DNA from: Desulfobacterales bacterium
GTDB taxonomy: Bacteria; Desulfobacterota; DSM-4660; Desulfatiglandales; Desulfatiglandaceae
Direction: 5' to 3'
Length of the DNA: 7,575 nucleotides
Assembly (NCBI GenBank): GCA_022013615.1
Contig: JAKLQB010000532.1
Span: 1-7,575, forward strand
In this document: positions 1 to 6,030 of the stretch, one piece after another
Layout of the letters: every line of letters starts with the position of its first letter
Position numbering within the stretch: position 1 is the stretch's first letter
The notes under the pieces: model-generated
The model's input: the letters and a program-made list of their open reading frames with translations, nothing else
Told to the model about the DNA's origin: nothing
Database searches by the model: none
Program-made: the position numbers and the translations under genes

Positions 1-2
1 TC

Positions 3-1028
3 GAGAAATACGGAGAGGACATTCGTCAGAACCCTGTAGGAGCGGGCGCATATGTTCTCAAGGAATGGGTCAAAGGGGACCGCATCGTAATGGTCCGAAA
101 TGAAAACTACTGGGGTGAAAAACCCACGGTCGCTCAAATCACCTGGAAGGTTGTGCCGGAGGCGGCGACCCGAGAGGCGATGCTGAGGACCGGCCAGGTC
201 CACGTCTGCTATAAGCCGCTACCCTCTAATGTGGCAGCACTCAAGGCGGACCCGAATATCACTGTGGAAATGCCCCTGGACACCAGAACCATCTTCATGG
301 GACTTAACTATCAGAAAGGGGTTACCACCAACAAGAAAGTCCGTCAGGCCTTCAATTATGCCGTAGACAAAAAGGCTATCGTGAAAAAGATTCTTTTCGA
401 TACCGCTCAACCGATGGACGGTCCGGTATCACCCAAAGTCTTTGGATACATGAAGATGGACAAGCAGTATGATTACGATCCGGAGAAGGCCAAGGCGCTC
501 CTAAAGGAGGCCCAATTCGACTTTTCTAAAACCGTCAATATGCGGACTCCCAACGGGCGATACCTCTTTGACAAGCAGGTTTCTGAAGCCGTACAGGCCT
601 ATCTCCAGGCGATCGGCGTGAAGGTTGAACTCCGGACCTATGACTGGCCGACCTATGTGGCAGGCCTGCTGAAGCCACTCGACCAGACAGAGCTGGAGGT
701 TTTCCTCTTGGGCTGGGGCCCGCTGATTCTGGACGCAGATATGGGCCTATATGGTCAGTTTACATGTGAAGTCAACCCGCCGAAAGGACTCGGTGCGGCC
801 TTTTATTGTAACCCGGAGTATGACAAGATCATGTTGGCCTCCCGGGAGGAGCAGGACCCGAACAAACGGCTGGCATTGTTGAAACAGGCATCTGAGATTG
901 TCTGGGACGACTGCCCTTGGATGTGGCTCCATGTGGAGAAGTTTGTGATCGCCTATTCGAGCAAGATCCAGGGCATGGTCGTCACGCCGACTGAGAAGTT
1001 CTATCCGACCTATATTACGATGAAGTAG
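3..1028 (+). CDS. Peptide-type ABC transporter substrate-binding protein (SBP family 5), 5' end missing
   Basis: This is the extracytoplasmic solute receptor of a Dpp/Opp-type importer. The frame is open from the window edge, so the ATG at 90 is internal: the codons before it read the family motif NPVGAGAYVLKEW (fragment residues 10-22), followed by a typical RNENYW. The 341 visible residues end at a TAG. Full-length members are usually about 500-550 residues, so the signal peptide and about a third of the protein lie outside. Further family landmarks are TIFMGLNYQKG (about 96-106), VRQAFNYAVDK (about 113-123) and FYCNPEYD (267-274). Two cysteines, C255 and C269, are close together and could form a disulfide in an exported protein (inference). 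It is the first visible gene of the operon and is followed by a hairpin and the two permeases. The substrate cannot be read from the sequence: peptides, glutathione-like compounds, opines or nickel chelates are all possible in this family. Confidence 0.93.
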   Translation, partial: EKYGEDIRQNPVGAGAYVLKEWVKGDRIVMVRNENYWGEKPTVAQITWKVVPEAATREAMLRTGQVHVCYKPLPSNVAALKADPNITVEMPLDTRTIFMGLNYQKGVTTNKKVRQAFNYAVDKKAIVKKILFDTAQPMDGPVSPKVFGYMKMDKQYDYDPEKAKALLKEAQFDFSKTVNMRTPNGRYLFDKQVSEAVQAYLQAIGVKVELRTYDWPTYVAGLLKPLDQTELEVFLLGWGPLILDADMGLYGQFTCEVNPPKGLGAAFYCNPEYDKIMLASREEQDPNKRLALLKQASEIVWDDCPWMWLHVEKFVIAYSSKIQGMVVTPTEKFYPTYITMK

Positions 1029-1040
1029 GCCAATCCGAAT

Positions 1041-1092
1041 CCCCGCAAGCGAGCGTTCTGACACGACGCCGTGCCAGGACGCTTGTGAGGGG
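1041..1092 (+). promoter_or_regulatory. Intergenic hairpin between binding-protein and permease genes (mRNA stabiliser or partial attenuator)
   Basis: The gap carries a long imperfect stem. CACG (1062-1065) pairs with CGTG (1070-1073) around an ACGC loop. After an A/C mismatch, TTCTG (1056-1060) pairs with CAGGA (1075-1079), with one T-G wobble. CAAGCG (1046-1051) pairs with CGCTTG (1080-1085), leaving AGCG bulged. CCCC (1041-1044) can pair with GGGG (1089-1092). No run of T follows directly, so it is not a standard intrinsic terminator. Hairpins at this place in binding-protein-dependent operons, as between malE and malF, are known to protect the upstream message so that the binding protein is made in excess. 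That role here is inference. Confidence 0.5.
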
Positions 1093-1167
1093 ACAGTGAT
1101 TATCATTTTCTCGCCCGATCCTTGCAGAAACCACCTCGATAGACACTCAGGAAAACCGAAAAGAATT

Positions 1168-2088
1168 ATGCTTCAGTACGTATTCAAGCGCCTACTCTCA
1201 ACCGTCCCGGTCCTGATCGGGATATCGCTTCTGCTGTTCTTTATGCTACGGATGCTCCCTGGAGATCCGGCCCAAGTGCTCGCCGGTCAAATGGCGACGC
1301 CAGAGGAGGTCGAGCTCATCCGCCACCAGCTCGGACTCGACCGGCCTATCCACATACAGTACGCCTTTTTCCTTAGCCGCCTGTCCCGGTTCGACCTGGG
1401 ACGTTCGGCCCGAACCCAAAACCCAGTCATAGAGGAAATCTGGGCCCGGCTGCCAAACACGGCCCTGCTGGCCGTGGTTGCAATCATTCTGGCCTGCCTC
1501 TTCGGTATCCCAGCCGGCATTATTTCGGCTGTACGGCCCTACACATGGATCGACTATCTGGTCACATCCATGGCCCTTTTTGGTATCTCCATGCCTGTCT
1601 TCTGGCTCGGTCTTATGCTCGTCGTCGTTTTTTCGGTTATGCTCCAATGGCTCCCTGCCGGGGGCACTGGAACCTGGAAGCATGTCGTCCTGCCCTCGAT
1701 CACACTGGCCGCCTTCTGCGTGGCCTTTATCGCCCGGATGACCCGCTCGACCATGATCGAGGTCCTGTCCCAGGACTACACGACCACGGCCCGCTCCAAG
1801 GGACTCAAGGAAAAGGTGGTCATTATCAAGCACGCCCTGAGAAACGCCCTCATCCCAATCATCACCGTGATCGGCCTTCAGTTCGGGCTTCTTCTTGGCG
1901 GCGCGGTTTTGACCGAGACGGTCTTTGCCTGGCCGGGCCTGGGCCGACTGATCGTGGACTCAATCTTGGCCCGGGACTATCCCGTGATCCAGGGGACTAT
2001 CCTGGTCTTTGCGCTCCTGTATATCCTGGTCAACCTGGTCGTGGATCTGCTGTACGCTTACGTGGACCCGAGGATTCGCTATGACTGA
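1168..2088 (+). CDS. ABC transporter permease, DppB/OppB family
   Basis: This is one of the two inner-membrane subunits forming the channel of the peptide importer. The start at 1168 gives 306 residues, the normal family length, opening with MLQYVFKRLL, the usual DppB-type beginning (short basic head, then the first membrane segment at about 9-30). The family motif LPGDPA is at 30-35. Further membrane segments lie near 98-119, 130-158, 172-190, 229-250 and 277-298. The EAA loop that contacts the ATPase runs from about 198 to 227 (EVLSQDYTTTARSKGL, then HALRNA), followed by TETVFAWPGLGRL (249-261) and a C-terminal DPR. A GTG at 1096 is in frame behind GAGGGG, but would add 24 hydrophilic residues unlike the family. 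The ATG at 1168 has only a weak ribosome site (AGGA at 1149-1152, about 15 bases away), so the start is likely rather than certain. The end overlaps the next gene by 8 bases. Confidence 0.95.
   Translation: MLQYVFKRLLSTVPVLIGISLLLFFMLRMLPGDPAQVLAGQMATPEEVELIRHQLGLDRPIHIQYAFFLSRLSRFDLGRSARTQNPVIEEIWARLPNTALLAVVAIILACLFGIPAGIISAVRPYTWIDYLVTSMALFGISMPVFWLGLMLVVVFSVMLQWLPAGGTGTWKHVVLPSITLAAFCVAFIARMTRSTMIEVLSQDYTTTARSKGLKEKVVIIKHALRNALIPIITVIGLQFGLLLGGAVLTETVFAWPGLGRLIVDSILARDYPVIQGTILVFALLYILVNLVVDLLYAYVDPRIRYD
2070..2073 (+). promoter_or_regulatory. Ribosome binding site of the DppC-type permease
   Basis: GAGG lies 7 bases before the ATG at 2081, inside the end of the preceding permease gene. 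It supports that start over a far-upstream in-frame ATG at 2009, which would prepend 24 residues encoded by the overlapping gene. Confidence 0.55.
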
Positions 2089-2971
2089 GACGACCCAAAC
2101 CGCAGTTTGCCAGACACAGGATCGGCCAGTGGCCGGCCGGCTCAAGCAAAGCTGGGCCAAGCTCAGGCGCAACAGGGCGGCCCTGGTAGGTGGCATTCTG
2201 CTCCTGATCTACGTCCTCACTGCCTTGCTTGCACCGGTGCTCTTTCCGGGTAACCCTTCGGCCCCGAACCTCATGAAGTCGCTGGAGCGCCCCTCCCTTG
2301 AACACCCGCTGGGCACCGACGAGCTGGGCCGCTCAATCCTGGGCAGGATCATCTACGGCTCCCGTGTCTCACTTCTCATCGCCGTGGGGGTCATCTCGGT
2401 CGGGCTGATCATCGGTGTGCCCCTGGGGCTCGTGTCCGGGTACTACGGCGGCAAGGTCGACTTCGGCATACAGAGGGTGACCGACACGATGCTCGCCTTC
2501 CCCGGCTTTCTGCTTGCCCTGTCCCTGGTGGCCGTCTTAGGGGTGGGGCTCAAGAATACGGTCATCTCGATCGGCATCAGCATGGTGCCCACCTACATCC
2601 GCCTGGTGCGGGGCTGCGTCCTTTCGGTCAAGGAGGAGGTCTACGTGGAGGCAGCCAGAGCGGTCGGCACCCGGGATATTGCTATTCTGTTCAGGCACAT
2701 TCTGCCCAATGTCATGGTACCGATCACGGTACAGACGAGCCTTGGTATGGGTACGGCAATCCTATTTGCTGCAGGCTTAGGCTTTCTGGGAATTGGAATA
2801 CAGCCACCTACACCGGAATGGGGCACTATGCTTGGCTCAGGCCGGGTCTACCTCTTCAACGCTCCACACGTGGCGACTATCCCCGGTATCGCAATTTTCC
2901 TGGCTGTACTGAGCTTCAATTTATTGGGAGACGGCTTGCGGGACGCCCTTGATCCGAGGTTCAAGTTATGA
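2081..2971 (+). CDS. ABC transporter permease, DppC/OppC family
   Basis: This is the second channel subunit, partner of the DppB-type protein. From the ATG at 2081 it has 296 residues, typical for the family. A polar head (1-30) with the OppC N-terminal pattern LKQSWAKLRRNRAALVGG (21-38) leads into the first membrane segment (about 33-55). The periplasmic motif HPLGTDELGRS (75-85) is almost invariant in DppC/OppC proteins. Hydrophobic segments follow near 96-120, 140-156, 160-172, 222-242 and 264-282. The EAA loop is VYVEAARAVGTRDIAILFRH (187-206), contacting one of the two ATPases. The end carries LSFNLLGDGLRDALDPR (277-293), the usual family tail. The 8-base overlap upstream and the ATGA overlap downstream (2968-2971) imply translational coupling and near-equal amounts of both permeases and the first ATPase. 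Confidence 0.96.
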   Translation: MTETTQTAVCQTQDRPVAGRLKQSWAKLRRNRAALVGGILLLIYVLTALLAPVLFPGNPSAPNLMKSLERPSLEHPLGTDELGRSILGRIIYGSRVSLLIAVGVISVGLIIGVPLGLVSGYYGGKVDFGIQRVTDTMLAFPGFLLALSLVAVLGVGLKNTVISIGISMVPTYIRLVRGCVLSVKEEVYVEAARAVGTRDIAILFRHILPNVMVPITVQTSLGMGTAILFAAGLGFLGIGIQPPTPEWGTMLGSGRVYLFNAPHVATIPGIAIFLAVLSFNLLGDGLRDALDPRFKL

Positions 2972-3951
2972 AACCCATTTTAACTATCAGCGAGCTTCAT
3001 ACCCGCTTTCATACTATTGACGGTGTGGTCAATGCCGTGGATGGATTGGATCTGGAGGTCTTTCGCGGCGAGACCATGGGGTTAGTGGGTGAGAGTGGGT
3101 GCGGCAAGAGCGTGACTGCACTTTCGATTCTCCAGCTCCTGAGCTGCCCTCCGGCTGAGATCCAAGGTTGCATCTTTTTTGAAGACACCAACCTTCTGGC
3201 CCTGGACCGGGAAGGGATCAGGAAAATCAGGGGAAACACCATCTCTATGATTTTTCAAGAACCCATGACATCGTTGAACCCTGTTCTTACAATTGGCGAA
3301 CAGATCTCAGAAGCCATCAGGCTTCACCAGGGTGTAACGCGTCAGGAAGCGTGGAAACGGGCAGTGGAAATGCTTCAGATGGTTCAAATACCCGAACCCG
3401 CGGCCAGGGCCAGGGAGCACCCACACAAGCTCTCGGGAGGGATGCGGCAGAGAGCCATGATTGCCATAGCTCTCTCGTGTAACCCCCAACTTATCCTGGC
3501 CGATGAACCTACAACGGCCCTGGATGTAACAATTCAGGCCCAGATCATGAGCCTTATGGTCCGGCTCAAGGAGAAACTCGATACCTCGATAGTGCTCATT
3601 ACTCACGACCTGGGCGTCATCGCCGAGATGGCAAGCCGGGTAGTCGTCATGTATGCCGGCAGGGTAGTTGAGGAGGCACCGGTGAGAGATCTATTTAAGG
3701 ATCCACGCCACCCATATACCCAGGGACTTCTCGGGTCAGTACCTGTTATCGGGCGCAAAGCAGAGACCGGCCGGCGTCTCCAGGAAATCCCGGGTATCGT
3801 CCCCAGCCCCCTCGAGATGCCAATAGGGTGCCGTTTCCATCCCCGCTGTCCCAAAACCATAGATGTCTGTCGAGAAAAGGAGCCACCTATGGTCCACCTC
3901 GATGAACATCGGCGGGTGAACTGCTGGTTGGAGGCAGGCGGTTCCGGTTGA
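2968..3951 (+). CDS. Peptide ABC transporter ATP-binding protein, DppD/OppD family
   Basis: This cytoplasmic ATPase drives the importer together with the DppF-type protein. All nucleotide-binding elements are intact in 327 residues: Walker A GESGCGKS (41-48), Q-loop glutamine Q97 in IFQEPMTSLNP, signature LSGGM (155-159), Walker B LILADEP with catalytic E180, D-loop ALD (184-186) and the switch histidine H213. The C-terminal oligopeptide-transporter domain carries four cysteines (C288, C294, C301, C319), a pattern linked in some OppD/DppD proteins to an iron-sulfur cluster. The ATG shares bases with the stop of the permease gene (ATGA), and GAGG at 2956-2959 serves as ribosome site. The DppD rather than DppF assignment rests on its place first in the pair and on the signature LSGGMRQR. 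The substrate is unknown. Confidence 0.96.
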   Translation: MKPILTISELHTRFHTIDGVVNAVDGLDLEVFRGETMGLVGESGCGKSVTALSILQLLSCPPAEIQGCIFFEDTNLLALDREGIRKIRGNTISMIFQEPMTSLNPVLTIGEQISEAIRLHQGVTRQEAWKRAVEMLQMVQIPEPAARAREHPHKLSGGMRQRAMIAIALSCNPQLILADEPTTALDVTIQAQIMSLMVRLKEKLDTSIVLITHDLGVIAEMASRVVVMYAGRVVEEAPVRDLFKDPRHPYTQGLLGSVPVIGRKAETGRRLQEIPGIVPSPLEMPIGCRFHPRCPKTIDVCREKEPPMVHLDEHRRVNCWLEAGGSG

Positions 3952-4060
3952 AGTTTTCAAAAGTCAGGCATCAGAAGTTAGAATAGTTAATCCGTTCAAT
4001 CAAACACGAAAACTAAAGATAAAGACATGGCTAATTGAAAAATAAAAGGAGCTGATTAGC
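3952..4060 (+). other. AT-rich gap between the two ATPase genes
   Basis: This 109-base spacer has 35 G/C by hand count (32 percent), far below the genes on either side. It holds no reading frame of note. AGTTTTC (3952-3958) and GAAAACT (4008-4014) form a perfect 7-base inverted repeat with a 49-base loop. GCTAAT (4030-4035) and ATTAGC (4055-4060) form another 6-base pair that encloses the ribosome site of the next gene. No promoter with good -35 and -10 elements at normal spacing was found. An internal weak promoter, an RNA processing site or a leftover of an insertion are all possible. Confidence 0.5.
4044..4051 (+). promoter_or_regulatory. Ribosome binding site deciding the GTG start of the DppF-type ATPase
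   Basis: AAAAGGAG ends 9 bases before the GTG at 4061. It is a strong match to the Shine-Dalgarno consensus and fixes an otherwise less obvious GTG start. The protein from there begins [15 protein letters not shown], as DppF/OppF proteins do. Confidence 0.8.
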
Positions 4061-5020
4061 GTGGCGCTCTTGGAAGTTCAAAACCTGAAGAAGCACTTCC
4101 CCATCAAGAAGGGAATCCTGTCCCGCACAGTTGGCCATGTGCGGGCAGTGGATGGGATCAGCTTCACCCTAAGACGAGGTGAGACCCTTGGACTTGTCGG
4201 AGAAAGCGGATGCGGCAAGACAACAGTAGGCCGATCAATCATGCGTCTCATTGAGCCTACATCAGGGCAGGTTAATTTTAATGGGCAGGACCTGCTCGAG
4301 TTGGGCAGGGAAGAGCTCAGACAGGTGAGGGCCTCGTTCCAGATCATCTTCCAGGACCCCTTTTCTTCTCTTAACCCTCGCATGAATGTTGGCCAGATCA
4401 TCGCCGAGCCTATAAAGAACCATCTAAAGGAATCCAGGCCTGACATCAGAAACCGGGTGGCTTATTTGATGGAGAAAGTCGGCCTCCATCCGGAACAGGT
4501 GAACCGGTATCCCCACGAGTTTTCAGGGGGCCAACGCCAGCGGATAGGCATTGCTCGAGCACTGGCTTTGAACCCATTGGCCATAGTGTGCGATGAACCT
4601 GTCTCGGCATTGGACGTTTCTATCCAGGCTCAAGTTATAAATCTTCTTGCCCAGCTCCAGGAGCAAATGAACCTTTCCTACCTGTTTATTTCTCACGATT
4701 TAAGTGTAGTGGAGCACATCAGCGACAGGATAGCTGTGATGTATCTCGGCCGGTTTGTGGAACTGACCACTGACCAGGAACTCTATCATAACCCCTTGCA
4801 TCCATACAGCCAGGCACTGTTATCTGCCGTTCCAGTCCCAGACCCGGAAATTCGCAAAAAAAGTATTCTTTTGGAGGGTGACGTGCCGAGTCCCCTGAAT
4901 CCGCCATCAGGCTGTACATTTCGCACAAGGTGTCCCGAGCGCAAAAAAGTATGCGCACATGAATCGCCCGTCTTCAGGGATTTAGGTGGAGCTCACTGGG
5001 TCGCCTGTCACTTCAGGTAA
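4061..5020 (+). CDS. Peptide ABC transporter ATP-binding protein, DppF/OppF family
   Basis: This is the second ATPase of the importer and pairs with the DppD-type subunit. Its 319 residues begin at a GTG with a strong ribosome site. The N-terminal [10 protein letters not shown] (9-18) and the stretch up to VRAVDGISF are typical of DppF/OppF. Nucleotide-binding elements are complete: Walker A GESGCGKT (47-54), Q-loop Q98 in [13 protein letters not shown], signature FSGGQ (154-158) followed by [10 protein letters not shown], Walker B ending CDEP with E179, D-loop ALD (183-185) and switch H212 in FISHDL. Four C-terminal cysteines (C285, C291, C298, C316) have the same spacing as in the DppD-type partner. 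Unlike the three genes before it, it is not overlapped with its upstream neighbour but set off by an AT-rich gap, so it may be expressed or inherited somewhat independently. The M19-family gene follows after 17 bases. Confidence 0.96.
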   Translation: MALLEVQNLKKHFPIKKGILSRTVGHVRAVDGISFTLRRGETLGLVGESGCGKTTVGRSIMRLIEPTSGQVNFNGQDLLELGREELRQVRASFQIIFQDPFSSLNPRMNVGQIIAEPIKNHLKESRPDIRNRVAYLMEKVGLHPEQVNRYPHEFSGGQRQRIGIARALALNPLAIVCDEPVSALDVSIQAQVINLLAQLQEQMNLSYLFISHDLSVVEHISDRIAVMYLGRFVELTTDQELYHNPLHPYSQALLSAVPVPDPEIRKKSILLEGDVPSPLNPPSGCTFRTRCPERKKVCAHESPVFRDLGGAHWVACHFR

Positions 5021-5023
5021 GGA

Positions 5024-5034
5024 GAGGAGAAGGA
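5024..5034 (+). promoter_or_regulatory. Ribosome binding site of the M19-family gene
   Basis: The 17-base gap after the DppF-type stop is almost wholly purine: GAGGAGA (5024-5030) lies 7 bases before the ATG at 5038, with a second AAGGA (5030-5034) just behind it. This strong site in a short gap supports co-transcription with the transporter and the chosen start. Confidence 0.75.
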
Positions 5035-5037
5035 TCA

Positions 5038-6024
5038 ATGAGTGAAAATGAAGCGGCTCAATTTCATCGAGAGAGTATTATCATTGATGGGCTTAATGCC
5101 AGCTATTTTCTTGAACAAAAAGTTCTGGAACGTCTGAAAAATGGCGGCATTACTGCTGTCAATGCGACCATTGCCGCGTGGCACACGCTGCCTGAGACAA
5201 TTAGTGTTATCGCCGATTACCACTATCTATTGGATCAACATGCTGACCTGATTATGCCGGTACACAAGGTTGAGGATATTCAAACGGCCAAGAAAACCCA
5301 ACGGGTGGGATTCATTTTTGGATTTCAGGATACCAGTCCTATCCAGGACAACGAACGGCTACTGAGTATTTATCATGCCTTGAGTGTAAAGATTATTCAA
5401 CTTACATATAATCACCAGAACCTGGTGGGTGGCGGTTGCATGCTCCCTGAAGACAAAGGCCTTACCGCTTTTGGCCTAAAGGTTATCGCAGAGATGAACC
5501 GATTGGGAATCCTGATTGACCTTTCTCACTGTGGACCCCGCACGAGCCTTGAAGCCATCGAAGTGTCCCAAGAACCGGTTTCTTTCACCCACGCCAACCC
5601 CGTTGCCCTTGCTGATCATCCTCGCAACAAGACCGATGAGGCCCTTAAGGCCCTGGCAGCAAAGGGGGGTGTTGCGGGTGTGGCCACCCTTCCTGCCATG
5701 CTCACCGGGCAGAAACACGCAACCCTTGATGATTATTTAGCTGCCATTGATTACCTGGGCAACCTGTTGGGCATAGACCATGTGGGACTTGGCCCGGATT
5801 TTATGGAAGATATGCCCGAAGAGATCCTGGCATCGGCCCTGAAGGGGCTCTCCACCTCTGAAAAGGAGAAATACTTCAGCACCAAAGTTATTCAAGGTTT
5901 TGAGTCAATCTCCGAGTGTCCCAAGGTGACCAGTGAATTATTGAGCAGGGGCTATGGCATGGGGCAGGTGAAAAAGATAATGGGTGGGAACTGGCTGCGA
6001 CTCTATGAAGAGGTATGGCATTAA
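5038..6024 (+). CDS. Divergent membrane dipeptidase (peptidase M19 / renal dipeptidase family) with altered metal site
   Basis: The 328-residue protein has the overall plan of the M19 amidohydrolase-fold dipeptidases and no signal peptide or membrane segment, so it is probably cytoplasmic. Family landmarks are IIIDG (14-18), the LT-N segment (122-125), DLSH (161-164), THAN (184-187), HPRNKTDE (194-201) and VGLGPDF (249-255). Compared with human DPEP1, the second-metal histidines (here H164, H185), the substrate arginine (R196) and the aspartate D254 are kept. The first-metal His-x-Asp is replaced by L19 and A21, the bridging Glu by Q97 (in FGFQDTSPI), and the active-site His of LTH by Y124. 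The alignment is by eye from memory of the family. The gene is closely linked to the importer, so import plus processing of a peptide-like solute is the natural guess, but ordinary dipeptidase chemistry is doubtful. I recall other dipeptidase-annotated proteins with a similar FGFQ-x-x-SPI pattern, so this may be an established but uncharacterised subfamily rather than a decayed gene; the frame is intact. Confidence 0.88.
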   Translation: MSENEAAQFHRESIIIDGLNASYFLEQKVLERLKNGGITAVNATIAAWHTLPETISVIADYHYLLDQHADLIMPVHKVEDIQTAKKTQRVGFIFGFQDTSPIQDNERLLSIYHALSVKIIQLTYNHQNLVGGGCMLPEDKGLTAFGLKVIAEMNRLGILIDLSHCGPRTSLEAIEVSQEPVSFTHANPVALADHPRNKTDEALKALAAKGGVAGVATLPAMLTGQKHATLDDYLAAIDYLGNLLGIDHVGLGPDFMEDMPEEILASALKGLSTSEKEKYFSTKVIQGFESISECPKVTSELLSRGYGMGQVKKIMGGNWLRLYEEVWH

Positions 6025-6030
6025 GAATTT

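Noticed and set aside
1246..1833. Long minus-strand open frame (195 codons) and two plus-strand frames (up to 179 codons) across the DppB-type gene
   Set aside because: They lie in the GC-rich permease gene, where shadow frames are expected. Their translations are rich in Arg, Gly, Pro and His with no family motif, whereas the permease frame matches its family throughout.
2009..2080. Upstream in-frame ATG for the DppC-type permease
   Set aside because: The added residues (many Trp, Cys, Thr) are a by-product of the overlapping DppB-type gene, and ATG 2081 has its own GAGG at proper spacing.
3948..3984. Possible promoter (TTGAAG at 3948 with TAGAAT at 3979) in the AT-rich gap
   Set aside because: The spacing of 25 bases is too long for a sigma-70 promoter and no better-spaced -35 element was found.
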